IMG/VR virus record: IMGVR_UViG_3300028610_000426
Location: 1 to 64,000 of that record
Length of the DNA stretch: 64,000 nt
Strand: one strand, 5' to 3'
From: a virus
The notes beneath the pieces are model-generated. The model was given only the letters and a program-made list of their open reading frames with translations, was not told the origin of the DNA and did not search any database. The position numbers were made by a program, and so were the translations under genes. How positions within the stretch are numbered: the first letter of the stretch is position 1; every line of letters starts with the position of its first letter. This document shows, in pieces, positions 35,564-44,435 of this stretch.

Positions 35564-35973
35564 TAAAATTTACTGAATTCAGAGAAATTCTTCTTGAATA
35601 CGAAACTTTTAAGTTCGGGTTGATTCGGTATGATGTTGATAAAGCCAAACGTTGGATTCGTGCTAATCGTGATAAGGTTAAGATAACAAACATACCCACG
35701 AAAGATTTGGTGAAATGGTTATCCATACGGATTAAAGATTGGAAGAAGACTGGGGATAAAATGGGTAATTTGATGAGTATAGGAGTGGACCCCGAAAAAG
35801 CGGAAAAAACAAAATTTTCCGCCCCGGTCATTTTAGTAGATGATCCAGATTTAGGTGGAAGTATGGTCATTGATGGCTGGCACAGAATAGCCATGGCTGA
35901 TTATAAAGGTTGGAAACATGTTCCGGCTTATCACATAACAGACCCAGAAGTGGTCAAGTCTCTTAAGAATTAA
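35560..35973 (+). CDS. ParB-like protein, 137 aa
   Basis: MVIDGWHRIAMADYKGW resembles the D-G-x-H-R box of ParB/sulfiredoxin-like domains (ParB nuclease fold). The start MIKFTEFREILLEYE again has the M-K/I-x-F-x-x-F look of the two previous genes. Substrate and role are unknown. ATGA overlap. Confidence 0.68.
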   Translation: MIKFTEFREILLEYETFKFGLIRYDVDKAKRWIRANRDKVKITNIPTKDLVKWLSIRIKDWKKTGDKMGNLMSIGVDPEKAEKTKFSAPVILVDDPDLGGSMVIDGWHRIAMADYKGWKHVPAYHITDPEVVKSLKN

Positions 35974-36004
35974 TTTGTCATTTTAATAACAAAGGAGTAA
36001 TGAT

Positions 36005-36301
36005 ATGAACATTTTATTTGCCATTATAGTAGCCTTTTTCGTTGGGACACAGGTCGTTCCCCCGACTGAACTTCCGGACCTTCAGGCTCCGGCCATGTCT
36101 GATTTCGATACAGCCGTGTACAAGGTATGTGTTTCTGTTACGGCTTCTTCGGGATTTGGATCAGTTACAGAGTTTCTGCTTCCGGAAGGTGAAGCTTGTC
36201 CAGATCAATTTTATCTTGAGACTTATCAACTCAAGCCCTATTTTTATGATCAATTGAAAAACTTTAGGCTGAAGTATGAAGAAGCCAAGAAGGATGAGTA
36301 G
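36005..36301 (+). CDS. Secreted or membrane-anchored protein, 98 aa
   Basis: A hydrophobic N-terminus (MNILFAIIVAFFVGTQV) acts as a signal or anchor. The mature part is acidic and contains two cysteines that may pair. ATG follows AAAGGAG. Function is unknown. Confidence 0.72.
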   Translation: MNILFAIIVAFFVGTQVVPPTELPDLQAPAMSDFDTAVYKVCVSVTASSGFGSVTEFLLPEGEACPDQFYLETYQLKPYFYDQLKNFRLKYEEAKKDE

Positions 36302-36452
36302 AGACCTTCATCCTTGGCAATGTCGAGCTTGTGTAAATTGCGAACCCCGATGTTCTTTTTATGGTAAGGGAGAATTTTGGGAAAAAAATCATAACAAAAC
36401 TGATCGAATGATATATACTGGTGTAACAATTGAAACTAAAGGAGGTTACAGA

Positions 36453-36812
36453 ATGAAAGACGTGTCAATTATCGGGCTTAAAAATGGGACTATTATTGCT
36501 GGTCAAATGGATGGAGAAAAAGTTTTACACCCGGTTATGCTGAAGACTGGAATGACTTCAGATGGTTTTCAAATCAGTGTTGGCCCTTATCCCACCGCAA
36601 TCATTTGGTTCACGGATGATTTGAGGGATTACTCCTGCAACGTGTCCGAAGACGAAATTCGGTTCAGGGTTCCCGCTCCACAGCGTCTTCTTGATGAATA
36701 CAAGAAAGCTGTAGGTCAATCCTATATGGGAATTCAGCTTGCTACGTCTACTGAAATCGCCGCTGTCAACAAATCTCAGGCTAAAGATTCTGAGTTGATT
36801 ATTAAAAAATAA
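36453..36812 (+). CDS. Sm-like beta-barrel protein, 119 aa
   Basis: IIGLKNGTIIAGQMDGEKVL resembles an Sm/LSm strand pattern, followed by an acidic helix. ATG 36453 lies behind AAAGGAGG. The frame is open upstream to 36276, where a Cys-rich extension would be encoded, but no SD supports that start. The fold is a suggestion. Confidence 0.68.
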   Translation: MKDVSIIGLKNGTIIAGQMDGEKVLHPVMLKTGMTSDGFQISVGPYPTAIIWFTDDLRDYSCNVSEDEIRFRVPAPQRLLDEYKKAVGQSYMGIQLATSTEIAAVNKSQAKDSELIIKK

Positions 36813-37012
36813 TGGCGAATCCAGAAGTTTGTGCCAAAATAGAATATGAAGCGGCTAAACATGATGTCCCCCTCAAAGACCTCATTGTGGAATACTGCGT
36901 TCGTAATGGAGTAGACCCAGAGGATTTTGCTGATGACGTGATAACACCCCGACTCAAAAAGAAGCTCAAGGAAGAACTTATTGCGTCTGGGGGGTTGAAG
37001 AGGAAGCGGTGA
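36812..37012 (+). CDS. Late transcription coactivator-like protein (gp33 family), 66 aa
   Basis: In T4, gp33 links RNA polymerase to the sliding clamp for late transcription. This small protein (LIVEYCVRNGVDPEDFADD, then a LKKKLKEEL helix) resembles the short gp33-like proteins of T4-like phages, and its position just before the gp59-like and gp32 genes matches T4 order 33-59-32. Sequence evidence alone would be weak. Confidence 0.58.
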   Translation: MANPEVCAKIEYEAAKHDVPLKDLIVEYCVRNGVDPEDFADDVITPRLKKKLKEELIASGGLKRKR

Positions 37013-37674
37013 AAGTAGACCCATTGGTAGCGTATCAATATGATGTGTTGATACGTTCTTATTATAAGAAGGTGAAGTATCAACGGTTTGCTCATGGGAT
37101 GAAGAATATCACCGTGTCCACATTATTGAATTCCCCTCTTCAAAAACATTATAGATGGCTGGCGGCCAACGTTTCCTCTAAAAAGGAACTCAAGCTTTGG
37201 TTGTCAGTCGCTTATCTCTTCCCGAATGTCAAAGCTGTCCCGGACGTTACATCCAATATCACCAACATCCAAGAAGTGGCAATGCTCTTGGAAGCCCCAG
37301 AGTATCACATCAAGAAAGACCTTCGTCGTATGGAGGAAGATGAATTTCCATTATTTTATGCATTGGCTAATGGATTTATCAATCCTTTAACATTTTGTTT
37401 TTGTGTTGGTTGGCTTAATCTTGAAGCTAATCCACGGGACTTTTATCGTAATGGTATGATTCAAAAGGCTTATCGTTGGCTTATTATCAACGATTTTGCA
37501 ATGGTATCAGGAGGAAAAATATTTATAACAAAAAATGAAGTTTGGGATATACTAAAAACACGATTCAAAGAAGAGCCAGATAATTATTTAAAATTAGACG
37601 GCGACGGTAATGGTAACAGTAACGGTAATGGTAACGGTAATGGAAAAGGAGAAAATGATGGAAACGGATTTTGA
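37009..37674 (+). CDS. DNA helicase loader-like protein (gp59), 221 aa
   Basis: The length (T4 gp59 is 217 aa), all-helical profile and position between gp33-like and gp32 genes identify it. It would load the replicative helicase onto gp32-coated forks. The C-terminus is an unusual Gly-Asn-Asp-rich repeat from about residue 200, encoded by a GGTAAC/GGTAAT repeat. GTG start overlaps the previous stop. Confidence 0.7.
   Translation: MKVDPLVAYQYDVLIRSYYKKVKYQRFAHGMKNITVSTLLNSPLQKHYRWLAANVSSKKELKLWLSVAYLFPNVKAVPDVTSNITNIQEVAMLLEAPEYHIKKDLRRMEEDEFPLFYALANGFINPLTFCFCVGWLNLEANPRDFYRNGMIQKAYRWLIINDFAMVSGGKIFITKNEVWDILKTRFKEEPDNYLKLDGDGNGNSNGNGNGNGKGENDGNGF
37606..37643 (+). repeat. GGTAAY microsatellite at the end of the gp59-like gene
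   Basis: Six-base units GGTAAT/GGTAAC/AGTAAC repeat about six times and encode the Gly/Asn/Ser tail. Copy-number change here would alter the tail in whole-codon steps and lies just before the gp32 SD. Confidence 0.75.
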
Positions 37675-38749
37675 TAAGTATTTAGCTGAACAGATGGGCA
37701 AATTGGATGAGAGTGTCCGGGATGCTAAGGATGAGGCCACACCCACGGGGTTTGATGATAACAAGACGTGGTATCCAGACAGGGGGTCTGATGGAAAGGG
37801 CCGTCACCTTGTACGGTTCCTGCCCCAGATGCCTCTGGAGGACAAAAAAGTTCCTTTTGTTCCCAACTTCTATCATAGGATAGAAAGAGGCGGACGTTTT
37901 TTCTGGGAACTATGTCCCGCCACTATCGGGCTGGAGTGTGATATTTGTATCGCAACCAAGCCTTATTGGAAAGCCCCGGATGGTTCTCCGGAAAAGCAGA
38001 TTGCGTACACGTTCTACCGCAAGAAGCAGTACGTAGCCAACGTGTTCGTTATCAAGGACTCTGTTCACCCGGAAAACACCGGTAAGGTGAAGCTCTGGAA
38101 GTTCGGTGTCACTGTCTTTAACAAACTCATGAGCAAATTGGAGAACGACCCGGAACTGAATATTGAAGGTGTCAATCCTTTTAATCTCCTGACAGGCGCT
38201 GACTTTATTGTTGAGGTCGCTACGAAGGACAAACGTGCTAATTATGACAACTGTTCCTTCATGACCCCCGCTCCGTTCCTTGGTGGTGATGGTAAGAAGA
38301 TTCAGGCCGTACTGGGTATGGTCTATGATCTTGATGAATTTGGGGAAGAGTCCCGGTTCAAGAGCGGAGAGGTTCTGTTGGAAAGTCTCCAGAAGTTTAT
38401 GCGAGATGCCAACGAGCCGGACATCTTCGACAAGATGCTCCGTGCCGAACAAGAAGCCGGAGACGGCGGTAAAGTTGATGCTGGGGATAATTCCGGTCTG
38501 GCCGCATGGCTCAAAGAACAGGATGGGGGAAAGGCCCCGGATACACCTCCCGAAACTCCGTCAAACACACCGCCCGATTCCCCACCGGAGACGGAAACTC
38601 CTGCGGTCCAGACCGCAGAGATTCAAACCTTCGGGGAAGAAATGAAGGTTGAACAAGAGGCCAGTGTCACCGAAACACTTCCGGAAACCTCGGAGGAAAA
38701 TGATCCTGATGCGGAATTCTTCAAGAAATTGAAGGATTCTAAAGGATAA
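37655..38749 (+). CDS. Single-stranded DNA-binding protein (T4 gp32-like), 364 aa
   Basis: Coats ssDNA during replication, recombination and repair. The core YVANVFVIKDSVHPENTGKV matches the gp32 OB fold, and the zinc site is His74, Cys87, Cys95, Cys98. The C-terminal 100 residues are Pro/Glu/Thr-rich ending in an acidic D-A-E-F-F cluster used for protein contacts. ATG 37655 follows AAAGGAG and overlaps the gp59-like gene. Confidence 0.94.
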   Translation: MMETDFDKYLAEQMGKLDESVRDAKDEATPTGFDDNKTWYPDRGSDGKGRHLVRFLPQMPLEDKKVPFVPNFYHRIERGGRFFWELCPATIGLECDICIATKPYWKAPDGSPEKQIAYTFYRKKQYVANVFVIKDSVHPENTGKVKLWKFGVTVFNKLMSKLENDPELNIEGVNPFNLLTGADFIVEVATKDKRANYDNCSFMTPAPFLGGDGKKIQAVLGMVYDLDEFGEESRFKSGEVLLESLQKFMRDANEPDIFDKMLRAEQEAGDGGKVDAGDNSGLAAWLKEQDGGKAPDTPPETPSNTPPDSPPETETPAVQTAEIQTFGEEMKVEQEASVTETLPETSEENDPDAEFFKKLKDSKG

Positions 38750-38775
38750 GCCATAGCCCCTCTGCCACGCCCATA

Positions 38776-38803
38776 GGGGAGGGAGACTCCGGTTTCCCTC
38801 CCC
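38776..38803 (+). terminator. Probable terminator after gp32
   Basis: GGGGAGGGA (38776-38784) pairs with TCCCTCCCC (38795-38803) around a 10-base loop. The following GCCTCTTAT is only moderately T-rich, so termination may be partial. Confidence 0.6.
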
Positions 38804-38830
38804 GCCTCTTATCCCAACAGGAGTCTCATA

Positions 38831-41446
38831 ATGTTTTTTGACAACCCGTTCTCTGAACAAATCTGGCGGGAAAACTACCAGTACGGCAATGAAACGATTG
38901 AAGATACAATGGCACGTCTGGCCAATACCATTATGGCCGGGGAAGATGGGGTGTATAGAGATCAACTCTATCTTGCACTTATCAACCGCCGCATATCCTT
39001 TGGCGGTCGTATCGTGGCTAATGTAGGAACCCATTATAAAAACACCTCTAACTTTAATTGTTACGGAGCCCAACGTGCTATTAAGCCTGTGGACTCTATT
39101 GCGAATATCTACCAAGATTTGACCAATGCCGCTCACATCCTGAAGACGGAGGGTGGAATTGGGTTCGATTTTTCTCATCTCCGGCCACAAGGAACTTTCA
39201 TTAAAGGTATTGGAGTGGGCACCCCCGGCGTAACCAAATTCATGGAACTGTATGATAAGTCATCTGAGATAATGACTCAAGGTCATCCCGGCGGAGAGTA
39301 CACACAGGTTCCTTCAGATGTGAACCCGAAGCGCCGGGTACGCAAGGGTGCCATGATGGGGATGCTACATATTTCTCATCCGGAGATACTTCGGTTTATT
39401 AAAGCCAAAAACATTCCGAATGTTCTGACCAAATTCAACATGTCTGTCATCGTGACAGATAAGTTTATGAAGGCCCTGTCCAAAAATGCTGACTGGGAGC
39501 TTTGGTTTCCGGATATTAATTGGAAAGATTATGACAAGCACTGGAACGGTGATTTTGATTTATGGGAGAGTAATGACTTCCCCCGTAAGGTCTATGAGAC
39601 CATCCCGGCCCGTGACCTTTGGGACATTCTCATGGAGTCCATGTACAAGAGGAATGAACCCGGTATCTGGTTCAAGGATGCCGCCAACCGATATAACAAC
39701 CTCTGGTATCACGGCAAGGTCAGCACTACAAATCCCTGTGGGGAGATAGGGATGATTGGTGACGCCGGACATGCCAAAGGGCTGGATCATATTGGTGACA
39801 TTTGCAATCTTGGTCACCACAACATGACTCAGTATGTTTCGGTAGACGAAGAAAGCGGTTACCCTAAATTTGATATGGAGTTATTCAGACAGGACAACTC
39901 CATTTTGGTCCGGGCTTTGGATAACCTTATTGATATCTCCGGGTATCCTTTAGAGGGGTTAAAGAACGCCGCCTTACTCCGCCGGAAAATCGGGGTAGGG
40001 GTTTTGGGTTATGGTTCTATGCTCTACATGTTAGGACTCAGGTACGGTTCACAGGACGCAAACACATTTACCACAATGCTTCTTACTTACAAAAGCCGCA
40101 ATGAATATAAAATTTCGGCGGGTTTGGCTACAGAAAAAGGAGCTTTTCCGCTTTGTGATATGGCTAAGATATGGAAAGAAGGTTATCTAGCCAACGGACC
40201 TCTTGCCAATGATGTCTTTATAGAAGAATGGAAACGTCAAGGTATATTCAAAAATGGACTTAGGAATGCCCAACTCTCCACTTGTGCGCCTACTGGGAAT
40301 ACTGGCGTTTTCATGGGGCTGGTCTCCGGGGGTATGGAGCCTGTCTTCGAACAAGAATATTATCGTTGGGTCATTGAGACACACCGCTGGAAATGGTATG
40401 CAAAAAAGTATAAACTGGATTTCCCAGACTTCGTGAACGGAGATTACAGCCCGACCAAGAGTTTCAAGAAGGTCAAGCTTGGGGATGAGGAAGTTCTGAT
40501 GACTGAGGATGGGAACTTCATGCTGGACCCCAATCACGGATTCAGGGAGAGAATCTACTGTGAAGACTACGGGTATGCATGGGCCAAGAAGAACTTACCC
40601 AACTTCGAAGAATTGAAGGAGAGGGGTATTTTCGTGTCTGCCCATGAACTGGATGTGTCTGAACACCTCTCACCATTTATTATTTTCTCTCAGTATGTAG
40701 ACAATTCTGTGTCCAAGACGGTAAACCTTCACAGGGATTACCCTCTGGATGATTACAAGGGCCTGTGGGAACGTTTGTGGGTTGAAGGTGTCCGTGGTAT
40801 TACCACATATAGAGAGGGCACCACAGCGGCTGTGTTGGAGACTAAAGCCCAATCTGAAGAGCGTACCAAGTCTGCCAAGAAGCAGATACGGGAATTTCTT
40901 AAGAATTTTGATGGTCATGAGAACGGAGAGGTTTTCAAAGAGGTTTCTTTACCAGATGAATATCCGGCCCGTGGTTTTATCATCAAGTCAGAAGGACGGA
41001 AATGGTATCTCCATATCTGTTTTAAGGATAAGCAAATGACAGCGCCTTTTGCAATCTTCGCTTCTACCAATTCACGTGAGAAGAATGTGTGGGCAGAAGA
41101 GGCTGTGGAAGTCATGGAAACGCTGGCCCGGTCCCATGGAATTCCAGAGGAACGGATTGTAGAGACACAAGAGAAAGCGGCCGTTCAATCAAACGTGGAC
41201 AAGATATGCCGGATGGTTGGACTCTTATGTCGTCATAATGTTCCGATCATTGAAACTATCAAGGCACTGGATACGGTGAACGTTGGTGTGGGGTCTTTCG
41301 TTTATCATATCAAGAAGTTCCTCATGCGGTTTGTACAAGATGAGAATCTACAGGAGTTCCTTGGCGCTTGCCCGGAGTGTGGTGGTAAACTGAGGATGGC
41401 TGAAGGGTGTATCAACTGTGTAGATTGTGGTCATTCGAAATGTTAA
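38831..41446 (+). CDS. nrdJ: Ribonucleotide reductase, class II (adenosylcobalamin-dependent), 871 aa
   Basis: Reduces ribonucleotides to deoxyribonucleotides. NPCGEI (Asn301, Cys303, Glu305) is the radical-site motif. The N-terminal cysteine (NFNCYGA) and the C-terminal cysteines complete the redox set. The C-terminus is the NrdJ-type zinc region (CPECGGKL, then CINCVDCGHSKC). No NrdB gene is adjacent, consistent with class II and dependence on host B12. SD is ACAGGAG. A deoxynucleotide pathway with the dCMP deaminase and ThyX is implied. Confidence 0.94.
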   Translation: MFFDNPFSEQIWRENYQYGNETIEDTMARLANTIMAGEDGVYRDQLYLALINRRISFGGRIVANVGTHYKNTSNFNCYGAQRAIKPVDSIANIYQDLTNAAHILKTEGGIGFDFSHLRPQGTFIKGIGVGTPGVTKFMELYDKSSEIMTQGHPGGEYTQVPSDVNPKRRVRKGAMMGMLHISHPEILRFIKAKNIPNVLTKFNMSVIVTDKFMKALSKNADWELWFPDINWKDYDKHWNGDFDLWESNDFPRKVYETIPARDLWDILMESMYKRNEPGIWFKDAANRYNNLWYHGKVSTTNPCGEIGMIGDAGHAKGLDHIGDICNLGHHNMTQYVSVDEESGYPKFDMELFRQDNSILVRALDNLIDISGYPLEGLKNAALLRRKIGVGVLGYGSMLYMLGLRYGSQDANTFTTMLLTYKSRNEYKISAGLATEKGAFPLCDMAKIWKEGYLANGPLANDVFIEEWKRQGIFKNGLRNAQLSTCAPTGNTGVFMGLVSGGMEPVFEQEYYRWVIETHRWKWYAKKYKLDFPDFVNGDYSPTKSFKKVKLGDEEVLMTEDGNFMLDPNHGFRERIYCEDYGYAWAKKNLPNFEELKERGIFVSAHELDVSEHLSPFIIFSQYVDNSVSKTVNLHRDYPLDDYKGLWERLWVEGVRGITTYREGTTAAVLETKAQSEERTKSAKKQIREFLKNFDGHENGEVFKEVSLPDEYPARGFIIKSEGRKWYLHICFKDKQMTAPFAIFASTNSREKNVWAEEAVEVMETLARSHGIPEERIVETQEKAAVQSNVDKICRMVGLLCRHNVPIIETIKALDTVNVGVGSFVYHIKKFLMRFVQDENLQEFLGACPECGGKLRMAEGCINCVDCGHSKC

Positions 41447-41454
41447 TAAAAAGC

Positions 41455-41521
41455 TTGACATGTCGAAAAAATAGGTTATATTAGATAGCAATGATAGACG
41501 TGTACATCTAATCGACATGTC
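41455..41521 (+). promoter_or_regulatory. Sigma70-like promoter with two GACATGTC palindromes
   Basis: TTGACA (41455-41460), a 16-base spacer and TATATT (41477-41482). The palindrome GACATGTC occurs at 41457-41464, overlapping the -35, and at 41514-41521, downstream of the start. This is the arrangement of a repressor with two operators. Confidence 0.72.
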
Positions 41522-41540
41522 ATAACAAAAGGAGCGTGGA

Positions 41541-41780
41541 ATGAAACAAGAGAAGCGCATACAAAAAAAGAACCGCAAACAGGCGGCCACGGAAAAATCA
41601 AAGAAGGCCACTAAACCCAAAATCATTGCTGGTACGGGGTACGTTAAACCAGAAGATCGCCCCATTTGTCAGAACTGTGATCATCACAGGAACAAACCGT
41701 CAAGGTGTCGATTACACGGCACTTATGTAGAGCGTAAAGGATCATGTTTAGAAGGTTTCACAAAGGAGCGTATGGCATGA
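41541..41780 (+). CDS. Zinc-finger small protein, 79 aa
   Basis: A Lys-rich N-terminus is followed by CQNCDHHRNKPSRCRLHG and a further Cys, a compact zinc site. ATG follows AAAGGAG, behind an operator-bearing promoter. It might bind DNA; function is unknown. Confidence 0.75.
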   Translation: MKQEKRIQKKNRKQAATEKSKKATKPKIIAGTGYVKPEDRPICQNCDHHRNKPSRCRLHGTYVERKGSCLEGFTKERMA

Positions 41781-42427
41781 AAGAGTTTACTGTATACAAT
41801 CGAGAATCTGGGGATATTGATGTAGCTTCTTACATCCTTGTGGATGAGAATATCAATATCATTTATGTGGGCCGTGCCTACAGGAGTCCAATCGATCAAC
41901 CCAACCGTAAGTTGGGTCGGAAGATTGCTCAAGGCCGTGCCGTGAAGATGGTTGATATCTTTAATGGGGACAGTTTACCTGAAAAAATGGTGAACGATAT
42001 TAAGAATCGGACCCATGAAGAAATCACTCCTGATACTGTGGCCGCCGCAGTAACAACCGTCCCGTTCAGGGAGGTTAATTATTGTCGTTGCCATTACTCC
42101 AATATTCAGGGCATTCCCCGGTTGGTTACGGCTTTCGCCATGCCGGTAGAAGATGCTGACCAGTTTCTGAGTTGTCGGGAAGCGGAAGTGCTTCGGGCAT
42201 ATGCTTTTAACAAAGGCGGCCTAGAAGAGTCGATCAACTCTCCTCTCTTATCATCGGCCGGTGAGATGGTCAAAGATTTACGGGAAATGGGGGCCGACAA
42301 TCCAGAACTCAAAGCAAAAATCATCAAGGATATCAAACCACTTTTCGATCTTCTGAAAGAACTGGTGAGTGATGGTGCTGGCGATAGTGGGGAGCAGAAC
42401 GATAACGAAGAAAGTTCTGGTATCTAG
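41777..42427 (+). CDS. Hypothetical protein, 216 aa
   Basis: ATG 41777 overlaps the previous stop. The N-terminal half is alpha/beta with a conserved-looking NYCRCHYSNIQGIPRL. The C-terminus is helical and ends acidic. No family is assigned. Confidence 0.75.
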   Translation: MKEFTVYNRESGDIDVASYILVDENINIIYVGRAYRSPIDQPNRKLGRKIAQGRAVKMVDIFNGDSLPEKMVNDIKNRTHEEITPDTVAAAVTTVPFREVNYCRCHYSNIQGIPRLVTAFAMPVEDADQFLSCREAEVLRAYAFNKGGLEESINSPLLSSAGEMVKDLREMGADNPELKAKIIKDIKPLFDLLKELVSDGAGDSGEQNDNEESSGI

Positions 42428-42761
42428 AACGGTTCGGGTCGGGCTGGATGCTCTTGGTGTGAAGCCGGGGGATATCACCCTTATTATTTCTGGAGGTGCT
42501 CGTGGAGTTGATACGATTGCCAAACAGATTGCTGATGAGAGTGGTATCCCTTTCAAGCTTTACCCAGCCAACTGGTCCAAGTACGGACGTTACCGGGCTG
42601 GCCGCATTCGTAATTCGGAAATGGCGGATGATGCTGATATAGTGGTAGCTGTCTGGGATGGCGTAAGCACAGGCACCCACCATATGATAAAGGAGTCGAT
42701 GAACAGAGGTAACTTAACATACTGGAATGATAATATCGAACCAGTTATTCTTGATTCGTGA
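42372..42761 (+). CDS. SLOG/YspA-type Rossmann protein, 129 aa
   Basis: MVLAIVGSRTITKKVL, then LIISGGARGVDTIAKQIADE and DADIVVAVWDGVSTGT are the three glycine-containing motifs of the SLOG (DprA/LOG-like) superfamily, DUF2493 group, thought to bind nucleotides or nucleotide-like ligands. ATG 42372 is out of frame within the previous gene end. Confidence 0.85.
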   Translation: MVLAIVGSRTITKKVLVSRTVRVGLDALGVKPGDITLIISGGARGVDTIAKQIADESGIPFKLYPANWSKYGRYRAGRIRNSEMADDADIVVAVWDGVSTGTHHMIKESMNRGNLTYWNDNIEPVILDS

Positions 42762-42783
42762 ATAGCGAATATGGAGGTTGGTT

Positions 42784-42999
42784 ATGGCAAACTGTTGGTA
42801 TGGGGACAAAGGCGGTAAACAGGAACACAAGAAACAATTCTTTGTGCGGTCATACATTGTGATTTTCCATATCATTATTCTGGCCGCTCTTTTCCTCTAC
42901 AAAGCTCCCATGAATTATGTAAAGTACATCGGCATCTTCACAGTGGTATGGGCGCTGGCGGCTCTCTTGTCTTATGTGGGATTCAAAGAGACTCCCTGA
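42784..42999 (+). CDS. Small membrane protein, 71 aa
   Basis: Two hydrophobic segments (YIVIFHIIILAALFLY and YIGIFTVVWALAALLSYVGF) after a basic N-terminus. ATG 42784 follows GGAGG. Function is unknown. Confidence 0.75.
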   Translation: MANCWYGDKGGKQEHKKQFFVRSYIVIFHIIILAALFLYKAPMNYVKYIGIFTVVWALAALLSYVGFKETP

Positions 43000-43021
43000 T
43001 GGGATACAAATTGGAGTGCTT

Positions 43022-43510
43022 ATGAGAAATCGACAAGGTAATATAATTTCATTCGATGGGGATGAGCGCTACCTGAGCAACTTCGCCACACTGGAAGACT
43101 CCATCTATTTGGACGGGATGCCTTTCATCACGGTGGAGGCGGCATACCAAGCGGCCAAGACGTTCAATCATGAACTTCGAAGAGCTATCTCCTGTATGTC
43201 TCCCGGCAACGCCAAGAAAGCTGGTAACGCCGTGAAGCTCCGGGATGATTGGGAACAGGTTCGGGTATCCATTATGAAAGACCTTGTTCACCAGAAATTT
43301 GAACAGGAGCCTTTCCGTTCCAGCCTCATACAGACCCATGAGCATGTTGTCATCATTGAGGGGAATCACTGGGGAGACATCTTCTGGGGGATGAGCGGGG
43401 GAATCGGTGCGAATAACCTTGGCAAGATTATCATGGAAATACGTGATGATTTAAAGGGGGTCAGGGATATGCCTTTTGACCCCCAAGACGTAATGAGAAG
43501 AAGGAGGTAA
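43022..43510 (+). CDS. NADAR domain protein (YbiA/RibX-like), 162 aa
   Basis: YLSNFATL, FITVEAAYQAAKTF and GNHWGDIFWG with NNLGKIIMEIR are the conserved blocks of the NADAR family (COG3236). Members cleave N-glycosidic bonds of riboflavin intermediates or remove ADP-ribose from guanine. In a phage it could reverse DNA ADP-ribosylation or change NAD-derived signals. ATG 43022 follows GGAGTG. Confidence 0.85.
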   Translation: MRNRQGNIISFDGDERYLSNFATLEDSIYLDGMPFITVEAAYQAAKTFNHELRRAISCMSPGNAKKAGNAVKLRDDWEQVRVSIMKDLVHQKFEQEPFRSSLIQTHEHVVIIEGNHWGDIFWGMSGGIGANNLGKIIMEIRDDLKGVRDMPFDPQDVMRRRR

Positions 43511-43513
43511 TCT

Positions 43514-43744
43514 ATGTATACCCAGCTATCTGAAGAGCAACAGGGACAAGTGAAGAGAGTGCTGACCCAGACACTGGGCTCTGATTTTATGGGCTCCATG
43601 GATTTCATCGCTCTGGTTTTGATTCCTAACAACGGTCGCAAGACGTTTATAGGAATCAAGGAGAGAACGTCCATTGAGGCCGTAACCGTGACAGTGAGTA
43701 CCAACCATTGTATTAAAAGGGAAGATAACAATGATTCCAGTTAA
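43514..43744 (+). CDS. Hypothetical protein, 76 aa
   Basis: ATG follows AAGGAGGTAA. A helical start precedes a beta-rich end; no domain is recognised. It overlaps ThyX by 14 bases. Confidence 0.7.
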   Translation: MYTQLSEEQQGQVKRVLTQTLGSDFMGSMDFIALVLIPNNGRKTFIGIKERTSIEAVTVTVSTNHCIKREDNNDSS

Positions 43745-44426
43745 ACCCCGTTTTGTAATTGAAAGTTCCGTTAGTGGGAAACGTATTCTTGAACACATTG
43801 AAAAGTGTGGTCGGACCTGTTACAAGTCAGAGCATAAGATGAATATAAACCCTGAGCATGTTATTGCATCCGAAGCTACCAAAAAGTTTGTTCGGATGAT
43901 TATCGCTCGTGGTCATGAATCTGTTTTAGAACATGCCAGTTTGACAGTTCGGTTCATCTGTAACCGGGGCGTATCTCATGAAGAGGTTCGTCACCGTCTT
44001 TGTTCTTTCTCACAAGAATCCACTCGTTACTGTAATTATACCAATGACCGCCACGGTGGAGAGATTCAAATTATCGAGAATCCACCGTCATGGTACGATG
44101 ATGAGCGGTACGGGGAAGGCATGGGAGAAAAGCTTTATGATGAGTTCAATCAGGCCATGATGAACGCTGAACGCCATTACTTTAATCTCGTTGAAATGGG
44201 GTGGAAACCGGAACAGGCCCGGAACGTTCTACCTATCGGTCTGAAGACGGAAATCATGGTGACGGCCAACATGCGTCAGTGGAGACTCATGTTTAATCAG
44301 AGGACTGCTCCTACGGCTCACCCCCAGATGCGTCAGCTTATGAAACCGCTCTTGAAACAACTTAAGAAAATCATTCCCGTTATCTTTGAGGACATTGTTG
44401 TCAAGGAAGATGATGAATTCGTTTAG
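43731..44426 (+). CDS. thyX: Flavin-dependent thymidylate synthase ThyX, 231 aa
   Basis: Converts dUMP to dTMP using FAD and NADPH. The ThyX signature RHR-x7-S is at Arg87-Ser97 (RHRLCSFSQESTR). The N-terminal RGHESVLEHA and C-terminal RQWRLMFNQRT helices are typical. It provides the step after dCMP deaminase, replacing the ThyA-type enzyme of T4. ATG follows AAAAGGGAAGATAAC. Confidence 0.95.
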   Translation: MIPVKPRFVIESSVSGKRILEHIEKCGRTCYKSEHKMNINPEHVIASEATKKFVRMIIARGHESVLEHASLTVRFICNRGVSHEEVRHRLCSFSQESTRYCNYTNDRHGGEIQIIENPPSWYDDERYGEGMGEKLYDEFNQAMMNAERHYFNLVEMGWKPEQARNVLPIGLKTEIMVTANMRQWRLMFNQRTAPTAHPQMRQLMKPLLKQLKKIIPVIFEDIVVKEDDEFV

Positions 44427-44435
44427 GAGGTAGTT

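Noticed and set aside
36276-36452. N-terminal cysteine-rich extension of the Sm-like gene
   Set aside because: No SD precedes the upstream ATGs, whereas AAAGGAGG precedes ATG 36453.
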